Of a stretch of DNA of 48,288 bases, positions 7,726 through 15,998 are shown piece after piece; the first letter of the stretch is position 1, and the number at the start of each line of letters is the position of its first letter. Origin of the DNA: Elusimicrobiota bacterium (GTDB taxonomy: Bacteria > Elusimicrobiota > Elusimicrobia > UBA1565 > UBA9628); the NCBI GenBank assembly GCA_003151975.1, contig PLZD01000035.1:1-48288 (forward strand). Direction: 5' to 3'. The notes beneath the pieces are model-generated. The model had not been told where the DNA came from and did not search any database. It worked only from the letters and a program-made list of their open reading frames with translations. Made by a program: the position numbers and the translations under genes.

Positions 7726-8700
7726 ATGAAAAACTGGCAAGGCGGGTTGGTCGGGATGCTGATCGCCGGCACGGCGTTTGGGAGCGAGATTCGAGCTGCG
7801 GCTCCCGTTCGGGAGCCCAATGCTAATGTCCAGTATTTTTGCACGTCCGAGATCGGGCTGCTTTGTTCCGGCAAAGCGGTGCGCGACGTCCCCGGATGTC
7901 TCCAGCAACATGAATCCGACCTCCTCTCCCAATGCCGCGATGCGTTGAATCCTCCGTCGCCCACCGCGCCCGCGCCCAAACCGGTCGGCGCAGCCCCGAA
8001 CCCCCCGGTTCCGGTCAAGGCTCCGGAAAAGACGCCGATCCCCGTCCCCGTGAAGCCCCTGCCGCCTGCTCCGGATCCCGTGGGAAAGAATCCCCAGGGC
8101 GGGGATTCGGGCTCGAAGGATGATCAGAAGCAATGCAGCGAAACTCGGAGCGGGCTCAAGGAAGTCCGCATGAGCTTCGACGAGGTCAACGCCGTCTCCG
8201 CCCCGGTTCCCGCCGAGTGCTACCTTAAGGATCACGGGATCGATGTGGAAGGCTTGCCCTCGAGCGGGGATCTCTTCATCGTGGATTATCACTCCATCTA
8301 TCCCGGCCAGCTGCCGGTGCGCCCTTCCTCGGGTTCCAACGTGCTCTACCCGCTGTTCAAGCCCAACGGCCCCGTGCATGGCGGCTACATCATTTGGGCC
8401 TACACGCTGAAGTTCAAGGAGACTTATTCCTGCGTGCGCTTCACTCGGCCCGGGCTCATCGCCGGGACCGGGATTACCTATCCCCAGTGGTCGGCGCACG
8501 CCTTTGACCGCTCGGGAAAGGAAGTCGCCGTGGTCGCGGAGACGCTCCGGAGCAGCTTCGTCAACGTTCCGGCCGCTTCCTTTCAGCTTGAAGGCAAGGA
8601 CATCGCCTCGGTGCATTTCGTCTCGGACAATCATAACTTCGCCGCGTTCGGCTCGGTGCACGTAGACGATCTGGAGCTTCTCCAGTCCTGCGGGCGCTAG
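7726..8700 (+). CDS. Secreted Cys-rich-repeat protein, paralogue 2
   Basis: 324 residues; ATG preceded by AAGGAGGT (7711-7718). The first 20 residues match paralogue 1 almost exactly (MKNWQGGLVGMLIAGTAFG), so the signal peptide region is duplicated too. It has one intact cysteine repeat (about 35-75: FCTSEIGLLCSGK..GCLQQH..QCRDAL), a Pro/Lys-rich linker, and the same C-terminal domain (about 146-324). The shorter, regular architecture suggests it is closer to the ancestral form, while paralogue 1 gained repeats. Likely exported with disulfides in the Cys repeat. Function unknown. The gene is followed by a strong hairpin at 8714-8754. Confidence 0.87.
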   Translation: MKNWQGGLVGMLIAGTAFGSEIRAAAPVREPNANVQYFCTSEIGLLCSGKAVRDVPGCLQQHESDLLSQCRDALNPPSPTAPAPKPVGAAPNPPVPVKAPEKTPIPVPVKPLPPAPDPVGKNPQGGDSGSKDDQKQCSETRSGLKEVRMSFDEVNAVSAPVPAECYLKDHGIDVEGLPSSGDLFIVDYHSIYPGQLPVRPSSGSNVLYPLFKPNGPVHGGYIIWAYTLKFKETYSCVRFTRPGLIAGTGITYPQWSAHAFDRSGKEVAVVAETLRSSFVNVPAASFQLEGKDIASVHFVSDNHNFAAFGSVHVDDLELLQSCGR

Positions 8701-8713
8701 AGAGAAGAGGAGC

Positions 8714-8754
8714 CCGCCGGGGAATCGGCCGCTTCGGTGGCCGGTCCCCGGCGG
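8714..8754 (+). terminator. Strong GC hairpin after paralogue 2
   Basis: A 10-bp perfect stem (8714-8723 with 8745-8754) encloses a second 5-bp stem (CGGCC 8726-8730 with GGCCG 8739-8743). There is no T-tract, so this is a hairpin terminator or mRNA 3' end stabiliser rather than a canonical intrinsic terminator. Confidence 0.5.
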
Positions 8755-8779
8755 ATCGCGTGGCGGGCGCCGGGCGCCC

Positions 8780-8808
8780 TTGACGCGCGGCGGTTTGGGG
8801 GGCAAACT
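8780..8808 (+). promoter_or_regulatory. Predicted promoter with GTTTG/CAAAC dyad, copy 1
   Basis: TTGACG (8780-8785), 17-nt spacer, CAAACT (8803-8808). The spacer end and -10 form a dyad GTTTG-N5-CAAAC. The surrounding 45 bp recur at 11281-11326 upstream of the HEAT-repeat gene. It lies about 37 nt before ATG 8845, which has a good Shine-Dalgarno. Confidence 0.5.
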
Positions 8809-8844
8809 TCGGGGTGTGCAAGGCGCGAGCGAAAAGGAGATGGA

Positions 8845-10314
8845 ATGCTTAACAAACTCAGTGTGCTCGGTCTGGCGGCGGGCTTGACGGTCATCATCGG
8901 ATGCGGCCCGGCGGTCGTAAATCTTCGTTATCAGCCGACCGCCGCCGCGCCGCAGTTCGAGCCCGATCGGAACGTGAAATTGTTCTGCAAGGCCGACAAC
9001 AGAAACGCCGGAATAACTTCGTTCCAGAACAAAGGGACCAGGCCGCTTAAATTCGAGCCTCCGCTTCCCGAAGCGCTCATGGACGCGGTAAAAACGGAGA
9101 TGGCCAGATTAGGCATGCCGTGCGTCGACAACAGGAAGGACGCCGATGCGATCGCCCAAGTCGCGCTCCTGAACGCGAACACTGGACAGGAAGAGGGGAG
9201 TGGTTCTTACATCGCCAATTTCTCTTTCGAATTGGACCTCTTCACAATGAGTGAGCAGCCGCTCTGGCATGGAGTGGTCAACGGGAAGGGGCGACCGACG
9301 GGCGCGTTCGGATATTCGGCCTACAACCCCGCTCTTGCGGACGCGATCCAGAAAATCGGACCGCTCTTTCATTCCGAGGGTTTGGTGGACAAGATATTCA
9401 CGCCGCGCTCAACAGGCGCAGCGGCGATCGACAAGGAAGAGCTTTCCCGAATCGCCAGAAGCGCCGCAGCCGAGGCTGTCGCGGCCCTCCAACATCCCGC
9501 CGCTCCCGCCGTGGAGAATAGCGGGCGGCGCGGTTCCGATGTGGACGCTCCTAGATACACTGTGCGCATGGACCCCAACAAGTTCGCTCTCGTGGTCGGC
9601 ATCTCTAAATATCGCGATCTCCCGGAGGCAAGTTTCGCCGAACAAGACGCCCGGGCCGTCAAGCGGCATCTCCTTGCTTTAGGCTATCCGGAGCAAAATA
9701 TCGTTCTGCTGGCGGGCGATCACGCCACGAAAAGCAGCCTGGAGGAAAAACTCGAGCGCTGGCTGCCGATGAACATCGGCGACAAATCCACGGTTTTCGT
9801 TTATTACTCCGGCCACGGAGCTCCGGATGCCGAGTCCAGGGAAGCCTATCTCGTTCCCTGGGACGGCGACCCCGAGTCCCTCGCGCAGACCGCTTTCCCT
9901 CTCTCCCGCTTCTACAAGGATTTGAACAAACTTCCAGCTGCGCGGGTTCTAGTGGCGCTGGACTCGTGCTTCTCCGGGGCGGGAGGTCGGTCGGTGTTGG
10001 CCAAGGGGATCAAGCCGCTCATCACGAATATCGACACATCGGTGCCGCAGGGCGGCAAGCTCGTCGTGTTTACCGCTTCGGGCGCCAACCAAGTCAGCGG
10101 GACATCGGAAAACCAGGGGCACGGAACCTTCACGTATTACTTTCTCAAGGGCCTCAACGGCGATGCTGCGGCGTCCACCGGCCATGTGACGGTCAATTCT
10201 CTCTACGACTACGTCTCAGGGCAAGTCAATGCCGCCGCGCATCGCCAGGAGCGAGAACAGAACCCGCAATTGCTGCCTCCCGGCATGAGGAACTCGCCCC
10301 TCGAAATTCGATAG
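8845..10314 (+). CDS. Lipoprotein with C-terminal caspase (peptidase C14) domain
   Basis: 489 residues from ATG 8845, preceded by AAAAGGAG at 8832-8839; a more upstream in-frame ATG (8737) lies inside the hairpin region and is rejected. Lipobox ends at Cys20 (TVIIGC). The middle part (30-200) is a lipoprotein domain of unknown identity, DUF4136-like in general shape. The caspase-like domain (about 245-480) begins FALVVGISKYRDLP and carries His324 in YYSGHGAP and Cys375 in LDSCFSG, the catalytic dyad. It shares most of this domain with the ankyrin-caspase protein at 15999. Expected to be an envelope-anchored, Arg/Lys-specific or regulated protease; substrate unknown. Confidence 0.9.
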   Translation: MLNKLSVLGLAAGLTVIIGCGPAVVNLRYQPTAAAPQFEPDRNVKLFCKADNRNAGITSFQNKGTRPLKFEPPLPEALMDAVKTEMARLGMPCVDNRKDADAIAQVALLNANTGQEEGSGSYIANFSFELDLFTMSEQPLWHGVVNGKGRPTGAFGYSAYNPALADAIQKIGPLFHSEGLVDKIFTPRSTGAAAIDKEELSRIARSAAAEAVAALQHPAAPAVENSGRRGSDVDAPRYTVRMDPNKFALVVGISKYRDLPEASFAEQDARAVKRHLLALGYPEQNIVLLAGDHATKSSLEEKLERWLPMNIGDKSTVFVYYSGHGAPDAESREAYLVPWDGDPESLAQTAFPLSRFYKDLNKLPAARVLVALDSCFSGAGGRSVLAKGIKPLITNIDTSVPQGGKLVVFTASGANQVSGTSENQGHGTFTYYFLKGLNGDAAASTGHVTVNSLYDYVSGQVNAAAHRQEREQNPQLLPPGMRNSPLEIR

Positions 10315-10363
10315 CCCTTTTCCGTCAAAGGACGGGGCAATCCGAGGAGGAAAACCCAAGGGT

Positions 10364-11239
10364 ATGGACACGATTGCGGGCTTCACGGCGATCATTTTCT
10401 GGAGCTGCACGGCCGCGTTCTCCCGCTCATTGACGGAGCAGCTGGGAACTTTCACCGCCGCGTTTGCGGTTTACCTCGGGGCCGGTCTGTTGTCTTTGCT
10501 TTCGTGCGCCGCGAGGCCGGGGAAGTTCCGCGCCATGTTCAAACTGCCCCGCCCGTACCTTTGGGGCTGCGGCGCGCTGTTTTCTTTCTATATGGCGGCT
10601 TTCTATGCCGCACTGGGCTGGGCTTCGGACCGTCAGGCGGCCGTGGCGGCGACCATCATCAATTATCTCTGGCCGGCGCTAACGCTGGCGTTTTCCATCC
10701 CGATCTTGAAGCAGCGCGCGCGCTGGACGCTTTGGCCCGGCATTTTGCTGGCGCTGGGGGGCATCGCGGTCGCGCTGTGGCAGCCCGGGGGCCAGGCCGG
10801 GTCGCTGGAGCATTTGCGGGCGAACTGGCTCTCGTATCTCTGCGCGGCGCTGGCCGCCGTGTCCTGGGCGCTTTACTCCAACCTGAGCAAGCGCTACGGC
10901 GGCTCCGAGGGCGGCGCGGTGCCGCTCTTCATGCTGAGCGCCGGGCTCCTTCTCGGGGTGATCCGGCTCTGCGTGAGCGAGCAAAGCCATTGGAGCGCGT
11001 CGGCGGCGTGGACGCTGGCGGTGGTGGTCGTGTTCCCCGCGACGTTGGGCTACACCTTGTGGGACCGCGGCGTGCGCGGCGGGAACCTGGTCTTGCTCGC
11101 CGTGGCCTCATACTTCATTCCGCTCGCTGCCACCCTCATCATCGGTGTCTGGCTGAGCGTCCCCATCGGCGCCGAAGTGTGGCTCGGATGCGCCTTGGTG
11201 ACGGCGGGCGCGCTGGCGTGCAAGTATTCCTTGGATTGA
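10364..11239 (+). CDS. DMT-superfamily exporter, YddG-like
   Basis: 291 residues with about ten hydrophobic segments, as expected for an EamA/DMT exporter. The N-terminus (AIIFWSCTAAFSRSLTEQLG) and the mid segment AVSWALYSNLSKRYGG recall E. coli YddG, an aromatic amino acid exporter; the substrate is therefore only a suggestion. ATG is preceded by GAGGAGG (10344-10350 region). Sits 49 nt after the caspase lipoprotein gene, with a small CCGTC-AAAG-GACGG hairpin (10322-10335) between, so it may be read through or separately initiated. Located in the inner membrane. Confidence 0.85.
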   Translation: MDTIAGFTAIIFWSCTAAFSRSLTEQLGTFTAAFAVYLGAGLLSLLSCAARPGKFRAMFKLPRPYLWGCGALFSFYMAAFYAALGWASDRQAAVAATIINYLWPALTLAFSIPILKQRARWTLWPGILLALGGIAVALWQPGGQAGSLEHLRANWLSYLCAALAAVSWALYSNLSKRYGGSEGGAVPLFMLSAGLLLGVIRLCVSEQSHWSASAAWTLAVVVVFPATLGYTLWDRGVRGGNLVLLAVASYFIPLAATLIIGVWLSVPIGAEVWLGCALVTAGALACKYSLD

Positions 11240-11284
11240 TCCTCTGGGGAGCAACTCACGGCGGACTCCTTCCGGCTGCTGCCC

Positions 11285-11313
11285 TTGACACCCGACGGTT
11301 TTGGGGGGAAACT
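11285..11313 (+). promoter_or_regulatory. Predicted promoter with GTTT/AAAC dyad, copy 2
   Basis: TTGACA (11285-11290), 17-nt spacer, GAAACT (11308-11313). It is the second copy of the 45-bp element found at 8776-8823 and lies 117 nt upstream of ATG 11430. Confidence 0.5.
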
Positions 11314-11429
11314 GGGGTGTGGAACGCTCGGACGAACAGAAGCGGGCTAGAATTTCTACGGAGTGGCGACCAAGGATCGAGCACCGAGGGCGTCGCTTCG
11401 TGCGGAGCTTTTTTAAAAGGAGACAGCAT

Positions 11430-12773
11430 ATGCCAGACGCTGATCAGACCATGCCTCAAACAACTCCTCCTCAGAAACCTATTGTAGGCATCTTTTTTGG
11501 GGCGGTGCTGTTGTTGGTCGGTATCGCTGTTCCATCACATTCCACCACTCCCTATGTGCTAAAGAAAACGTGCGAATGCCCGCGTCTATCCAACGACCCG
11601 GCATGCGGCAGGATACTTGATAAATGCAAAGAACTAGGGTTCGTTTTCGGCGGTTCAGGCATGGGTATTGGCCTCTTAAACCAGTGCTTTGATCCAGTTG
11701 TATGTGGCTGTGACCCGACTGTAGGAAAAACTGGCCCCACTCTGCATGGTAGACCCATAGCTGTTCCGGTCAGCCAGGCAGACATTAATGCTTGCGGGGC
11801 ATCCGCAGAGCAACCGCAAAATGCTTCGACTTCAGATCGCATAAATACTGCGGCGGAAGTCTCGGCACAGGTCAGCATCCTACATGGCGGCGACGAAGAA
11901 TTAGCCTGGGCGGCAAGAGCGCGCCTCGCTTCCCCCGATCCATCCGCGCGCGATGCGTTGCATGATTCCTATCTTCTCCTCCTTGATGACCCGGACCTGA
12001 ATGTAAAGGAATCCGCGATTCTGGCCTGCGGGGAACTCCACCTATCAGAAGGAGTGCTGAAGATTCGCGGAATTTTTAAATCGATGCCAGATGGCAGATC
12101 TCTTGCTAACAATGATAGCCATTTAGGTAACGAATACCGCGACGTTGTTAATGCAGCAGCAGATACACTTGCCGCTCTGGGCGATACCGAATCTATGCCC
12201 GAGCTTCTCGATCGGAGGAAGTTTGGCGCCATGAAGAAATTTGGGCATATCGCGTTACCGTATTTGATCACGCAGGCGCGTTCCAGTGACCGAAGTAAGA
12301 GGCGGAACGCATTAGAGGCCATTTCGAGGATGGAAGACGATGCTTCGACTCCGGATCTCATCCTGCTCCTAAAGGATTCGGATCCGAAAATAAAAGACAG
12401 CGCAGTCAGTGCTCTCGTCAGGAAGAAAGATGACAAAAGACTATCAGCAGTTGAAGCCGTCTACAATGAACTTGACAGTTGGGGGCAGATCGATTTCGTT
12501 TCTGCAGCTTGCGGGCAGAAAGGTTCCGCATATGCCATACCATTGGCCAAGGAGTTCATAAAGAACTCTCACGACGCTGACCGCAGAGCCCATATGGTCA
12601 GCGCGGTGGCATGCAAAGGAGACCCCGCCACAATTCAATTCCTCGAAGATTCATTGAAACACGGCGACGCTAAGACTCGCGACGAAGCCGCGTGCCAACT
12701 CACGGGATTTACCCACAAGGCTTACCCTCATTCACGATTCCGCATCAATTGGTGCGGCTTTAAAATGTTTTAA
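11430..12773 (+). CDS. Membrane-anchored Cys-rich HEAT-repeat protein, low GC
   Basis: 447 residues; start chosen at ATG 11430 because AAAAGGAG precedes it at 11415-11422, whereas the upstream in-frame reading lacks a signal. A single hydrophobic segment (about 18-38) acts as signal anchor. Residues 45-100 hold several cysteines (CECP, ACGR, DKC, QC, VCGC), followed by HEAT/PBS-lyase-like helical repeats (about 155-420, e.g. DLNVKESAILACGELH, DPKIKDSAVSALVRKKD). HEAT repeats are protein-binding scaffolds; no catalytic motif is seen. Base composition is near 50% GC with AT-ending codons, unlike neighbours, suggesting recent transfer. It ends only 2 nt before a truncated pilin fragment. Confidence 0.8.
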   Translation: MPDADQTMPQTTPPQKPIVGIFFGAVLLLVGIAVPSHSTTPYVLKKTCECPRLSNDPACGRILDKCKELGFVFGGSGMGIGLLNQCFDPVVCGCDPTVGKTGPTLHGRPIAVPVSQADINACGASAEQPQNASTSDRINTAAEVSAQVSILHGGDEELAWAARARLASPDPSARDALHDSYLLLLDDPDLNVKESAILACGELHLSEGVLKIRGIFKSMPDGRSLANNDSHLGNEYRDVVNAAADTLAALGDTESMPELLDRRKFGAMKKFGHIALPYLITQARSSDRSKRRNALEAISRMEDDASTPDLILLLKDSDPKIKDSAVSALVRKKDDKRLSAVEAVYNELDSWGQIDFVSAACGQKGSAYAIPLAKEFIKNSHDADRRAHMVSAVACKGDPATIQFLEDSLKHGDAKTRDEAACQLTGFTHKAYPHSRFRINWCGFKMF

Positions 12774-12775
12774 CC

Positions 12776-13078
12776 AAAGAGGAGACCCGTCACAACCTCA
12801 ATATCCTGCGTGCCAGGATCGCGGCCTACCGCCGGAGGGCGGGCCGCGCCCCGGACTTTCTCGATGCCGAGCTCATGCGGGGCGGTTACGGCTTCAGGAT
12901 CATGGCGGTGCCGCCTGAGCATATGAACGCCTCGGCAGAAGTCCGCTACTCGACGGCCGCCGACGATTCGGGAGGCTGGCTTTATGACGCGACGCGCGGC
13001 GACAAAGACTTCGGCCGGGTCTCGGTCAACTGCACACATGCAGACAAGGGCAGCAGAACACCCTGGTCCACCTACTGA
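12776..13078 (+). pseudogene. 5'-truncated type IV pilin/pseudopilin-like remnant
   Basis: Reading from 12776 to the stop at 13076-13078 gives about 100 residues beginning KEETRHNLNILRARIAAYRR and ending RTPWSTY. The helix KxxxTxxNLxxLRxxIxxY, the VRYSTAADDSGGWLYD strand region, and the terminal TPWSTY match the post-helix region of type IV pilin/pseudopilins. The prepilin leader, cleavage Gly and most of the N-terminal hydrophobic helix are missing; the HEAT gene stop (12773) sits directly before. The only ATG (12875) would give a 67-residue fragment. Probably non-functional. The region 13079-13113 beyond it holds nothing recognisable. Confidence 0.7.
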
Positions 13079-13113
13079 CCCCGGGTCCTCCTATGACTTC
13101 ATCATTCGTCGGT

Positions 13114-13752
13114 CTATAAGAGAGGGACCCAGGACTTCGCGCCGTAGATGTGCTCGACCGTGCCGAACACGCACATGCCGATCGCGGCTCCCATGAGAAG
13201 ATGCCGCTTCCAGCCATGGCGCTTCTCGGCCTTCTTGTGCAAGAACATGGCTGCCGCCGTGACGATTGCGTGGCCTGCGGCCAGCGAGCCTACGACGCCC
13301 AGCACGTTCTTGTTTCCAAACCGCGTGTAAAGCTTGTCGGCCTCGAAGCCCAAGCCGTGGCTGATGCCCCAGCCGGTCATAAAAGTGTCGACGGCCCAGC
13401 TGACGTGGTAGGCCCAGAAGGAGCCTTTGTAAAGGCGCTCCTCGAATCGCTCGAGCTTGCTCTGAGGTTTGCCGTCCGGCGCCGGCTTTGGAACGGCAGG
13501 CTCGCGCTCCTTTTGCGCCAGCGCCGCGGCCTTGGCCAGCGGTTTCTCCTCGCCGCCGCCCTCGCCCTCCGCGACGGCTTCCGCCGCGCCGCCGGCCTTG
13601 GGAACGACGGATCCGTCGAAAGCATGGCGGTCCTGGGCCGCTGACATGGTCAGCTGGTCTTCGAGGACGATGGCCGAGTTTGCGCGGGGCACGGCGTAAA
13701 GCAGGCACAGCAGGGCCGCTAGAAGCGCTCGGGCCGGTCTTTTTCCGTTCAT
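13114..13752 (-). CDS. Membrane protein of unknown function
   Basis: 212 residues from ATG 13752 (an adjacent upstream GTG at 13755 is equally in frame). N-terminal signal peptide (1-25, ALLAALLCLLYAVPRANS), a Gly/Glu/Lys/Pro-rich disordered part (40-100), a KLERFEERLYKGSFWAYHVSWAVDTFMTGWG stretch read as amphipathic, then two hydrophobic segments (about 145-165 and 185-200). I do not recognise the family. A TATCCT box lies 7 nt before the ATG, fitting the leaderless pattern of this window. Convergent with nothing; diverges from the DoxX-like gene across a region with an inverted repeat (13756-13827). Confidence 0.7.
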   Translation of the reverse strand: MNGKRPARALLAALLCLLYAVPRANSAIVLEDQLTMSAAQDRHAFDGSVVPKAGGAAEAVAEGEGGGEEKPLAKAAALAQKEREPAVPKPAPDGKPQSKLERFEERLYKGSFWAYHVSWAVDTFMTGWGISHGLGFEADKLYTRFGNKNVLGVVGSLAAGHAIVTAAAMFLHKKAEKRHGWKRHLLMGAAIGMCVFGTVEHIYGAKSWVPLL

Positions 13753-13755
13753 CAC

Positions 13756-13827
13756 AAGTAGGATAGCCGGCGGCCCGCTGGCGGGCCAGAGTCTTTTGGC
13801 TTTTGGGGCGGCCCAAAAGTCCTACTT
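13756..13827. repeat. Long inverted repeat between divergent genes
   Basis: AAGTAGGA (13756-13763) is repeated inverted as TCCTACTT (13820-13827), with inner pairing of CTTTTGG and CCAAAAG. It also carries the motif TAGGACTTTTGGGCC on the minus strand (13808-13824 region), a variant of which recurs at about 18390-18446 and 24974-25040. Confidence 0.55.
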
Positions 13828-13872
13828 GGCTAGCCTCCTTTTATATCGCACAATCCCCACATAGAATCCTTA

Positions 13873-14214
13873 TTGCTAGCAGCCTTCTTTGCGACCGCCG
13901 GGACGATGCATTTCGTCAAGCCGGCCTTTTACTTGGCGATCATGCCGCCGCGGATCCCGCGTCCGCGCTTTTGGGTGGCCTTCACCGGGCTTTGTGAGAT
14001 CTGCGGAGGCGTCGGCGTCCTTCCTGAGCGGACGCGCGTCGCGGCGGGCTGGGGGCTCATCGCGCTTCTGGTCGCCGTTTTCCCCGCCAACGTCTACATG
14101 CTGGTGCGGGATTGGCCTGGAGCTACGGGACCGGTGCGCGCCATGCTCGTCGCGCGTCTGCCGATGCAGCTGCCGCTGATTTACTGGGTCTACGCCGTCG
14201 CGCTTCGTCGCTGA
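13873..14214 (+). CDS. DoxX/DUF417-like small membrane protein
   Basis: 113 residues with four hydrophobic segments; FFATAGTMHFVKPAFYLAIMPPRIP matches the DoxX-like family signature (AGxxHFxxPxFYxxIMPP). The family is short inner-membrane proteins of uncertain role, some linked to quinone or sulfur redox. The start is uncertain: the visible start is TTG 13873 with a TAGAAT box 5 nt before, and the in-frame stop at 13831-13833 limits any upstream extension to about 13 codons. Confidence 0.75.
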   Translation: MLAAFFATAGTMHFVKPAFYLAIMPPRIPRPRFWVAFTGLCEICGGVGVLPERTRVAAGWGLIALLVAVFPANVYMLVRDWPGATGPVRAMLVARLPMQLPLIYWVYAVALRR

Positions 14215-14235
14215 TTTGTGTTTTAATAGAGGGCG

Positions 14236-14640
14236 ATGATTTCCTCCGACAAATTAGCCGCTCTCGAGGCCCGGCTGGCCCGGCTTGGCGTGCGCGCCGG
14301 CGACATCACCGAGACTTTCACGCGCTCGGGCGGCAGCGGGGGCCAGAACGTCAACAAGGTCGAGACGGCCGTGACGCTCGTGCATACTCCGACCGGTCTC
14401 TCGGTGCGCTGTCAGGACGAGCGCTCGCAGGCGCTCAACCGCTATCTTGCGCGCGCACGGATGGCCGACAAGCTCGAGGCGCGCGCGGCTGAGGCCATAG
14501 CGCGGCGCCGGCACGAGATCGAGCGCGAGCGCCGCCGCAAGCGCGGCCGCTCGAAGGCTTCCAAGGCGCGCATGCTCGAAAACAAGCGGCATCGCTCCTC
14601 CGTCAAGAAGCATCGCGGCGCCGTGCGGGGGGAGGAGTGA
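14236..14640 (+). CDS. Peptide chain release factor-like protein (GGQ domain only)
   Basis: 134 residues, containing a release-factor catalytic domain without a codon-recognition domain: [13 protein letters not shown] is the GGQ peptidyl-tRNA hydrolase motif, followed by a Lys/Arg-rich C-terminal tail ([16 protein letters not shown]). This layout matches RF-like rescue factors (ArfB/YaeJ or C12orf65-type), which free stalled ribosomes. A TTTAAT box 8 nt before the ATG and lack of Shine-Dalgarno suggest a leaderless start. First of three genes (RF-like, engB, Cys-motif protein), the last two joined by overlap or 1-nt gap. Confidence 0.85.
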   Translation: MISSDKLAALEARLARLGVRAGDITETFTRSGGSGGQNVNKVETAVTLVHTPTGLSVRCQDERSQALNRYLARARMADKLEARAAEAIARRRHEIERERRRKRGRSKASKARMLENKRHRSSVKKHRGAVRGEE

Positions 14641-15227
14641 AGCCGGCCTCTCTAGATTCCGTGGAATTTCTCTTGAGCGAGACCGATCCCGCCCGGCTCG
14701 GAGAGAGTTCCGCCGAGGTCGCCTTCGTCGGCCGATCCAACGTCGGAAAGAGCTCTCTGCTCAACGCCGTTTGCGGCGGAAAAATCTTGGCGAGGGTCTC
14801 GGGCACGCCAGGGCGTACGCGCACGATCAACGTGTTCCAAGCGGGCCTCGGCCGCTGGATCGTGGACTTGCCGGGCTACGGCTTCGCCTTCGGCGACCGC
14901 AAAGAGATCGAAGGTTGGCAAGCCATGCTTGAGAGCTACCTCACCGGCCGCGCCTCGCTGCGCATGATCTTCGTCTTGATCGACGCCAAGGTGGGGCCGA
15001 CCAAGCTTGATCATACGATGCTGGATTGGCTCGAATCCCAGCGCCTGCCGTGGCGCGCCGTCGCGGTCAAGGCCGACCAAGTCAAATCCTCGCAGCAATC
15101 AAAGCAAAGAAACGAGGTCGCGCGCGTCGTCGGGATTGCCCCGGCGGAGATGGCCTGGCTCAGCGCGAAGGAAGGCCTCGGCATTCGGGAGTTCCGCGGC
15201 GCGGTCGCGGCTTTGCTCGAAATCTGA
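14637..15227 (+). CDS. engB: Ribosome biogenesis GTPase EngB/YsxC
   Basis: 196 residues, normal for EngB. Starts at GTG 14637, overlapping the TGA of the upstream gene (GTGA). G1 [10 protein letters not shown]3 DLPGYGFA, and G5 SAKEGLG are clear; the G4 site reads VKADQV, a variation of the usual (T/K)KxD. EngB assists late assembly of the large ribosomal subunit. It pairs logically with the upstream ribosome-rescue factor. EngB is usually essential. Confidence 0.95.
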   Translation: MKPASLDSVEFLLSETDPARLGESSAEVAFVGRSNVGKSSLLNAVCGGKILARVSGTPGRTRTINVFQAGLGRWIVDLPGYGFAFGDRKEIEGWQAMLESYLTGRASLRMIFVLIDAKVGPTKLDHTMLDWLESQRLPWRAVAVKADQVKSSQQSKQRNEVARVVGIAPAEMAWLSAKEGLGIREFRGAVAALLEI

Positions 15228-15228
15228 C

Positions 15229-15948
15229 ATGCAGCCCAAGATCAAGACGATCACGTACAAGTTCCGGCTCGAGAACGGGACGGAAAAGGAGTTCAGCGTC
15301 AGGCTCTCTACGCCGGGGCTGCGCCAGGAGATCGACGTCCGCGCCGTGGCGCCCGCCTGGACCAAACTCGAGCATCAGCAATGCCCCAACTGCCCGCTCA
15401 AGCCGGCCGACTCGCCGCGCTGCCCGGTCGCCGTCAGCTTGATCGATGTCGTGGAGTTCTTTAAAGACCATCCCTCGTACGAGGTCGTGCAGGTGAAGAT
15501 CGACAGCGAGGTGCGGGAGTTCAGCGGGACCAAAAGCCTGCAGGCCGTGCTCAGCTCTCTGATGGGCCTGCACATGGCCACCAGCGGCTGTCCCGTGCTC
15601 GACGCGCTGCGTCCGATGGTCTTCACGCATCTTCCCTTCTCGACGATGGAAGAGACGCTCTTTCGCGTCATGTCGATGTACCTGGTCGCCCAGTTCCTGC
15701 GCGCGCGCCGCGGCCAAGCGCCGGATTGGGAACTCAAAAACCTCGTGCGCATGTACGAGGACATCTACGCCGTCAACGTCGCCTTCATCCGCCGCATCCA
15801 GAGCATCAATCCGAAGGATGCCAGCCTCAACGCCGTCGCCAACCTGGACTGCTTCGGCGCGTTCACGCGGTTTTCTCTCGAGAAAAAATCCCTCGAGCAG
15901 CTCGAAGCCCTCTACGAGGCTTATCTCAAGGACGACGCCGCGGCGTGA
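15229..15948 (+). CDS. DUF6901-like protein with CPxCPL cysteine motif
   Basis: 239 residues starting at ATG 15229, 1 nt after the engB stop. Predicted soluble. Conserved-looking segments are ITYKFRLENGTEKEFSVRL at the N-terminus, a cysteine motif QCPNCPL..CPV (about residues 49-63), LSSLMGLHMATSGCPVLDALRP in the middle, and DWELKNLVRMYEDIYAVN in the C-terminal helical part. From memory it resembles DUF6901, a family without known function; the name should be checked. A second, more diverged member is at 33973-34743 on the minus strand. Cysteine motif may bind a metal. Confidence 0.75.
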   Translation: MQPKIKTITYKFRLENGTEKEFSVRLSTPGLRQEIDVRAVAPAWTKLEHQQCPNCPLKPADSPRCPVAVSLIDVVEFFKDHPSYEVVQVKIDSEVREFSGTKSLQAVLSSLMGLHMATSGCPVLDALRPMVFTHLPFSTMEETLFRVMSMYLVAQFLRARRGQAPDWELKNLVRMYEDIYAVNVAFIRRIQSINPKDASLNAVANLDCFGAFTRFSLEKKSLEQLEALYEAYLKDDAAA

Positions 15949-15960
15949 CTGAAATCCGTC

Positions 15961-15989
15961 TTGACGCGCCCGAAGAGCGCCGTTATACT
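15961..15989 (+). promoter_or_regulatory. Near-consensus promoter for the ankyrin-caspase gene
   Basis: TTGACG (15961-15966), 17-nt spacer, TATACT (15984-15989). Nine nt separate it from ATG 15999, so the transcript has almost no leader and no Shine-Dalgarno. Confidence 0.8.
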
Positions 15990-15998
15990 CTAGGGCCG

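Noticed and set aside
13079-13113. Search for CRISPR arrays and phage att sites in gaps
   Set aside because: No regularly spaced direct repeats of 20-40 bp were seen anywhere in the window; the repeats found are paralogous genes, promoters or ankyrin units.
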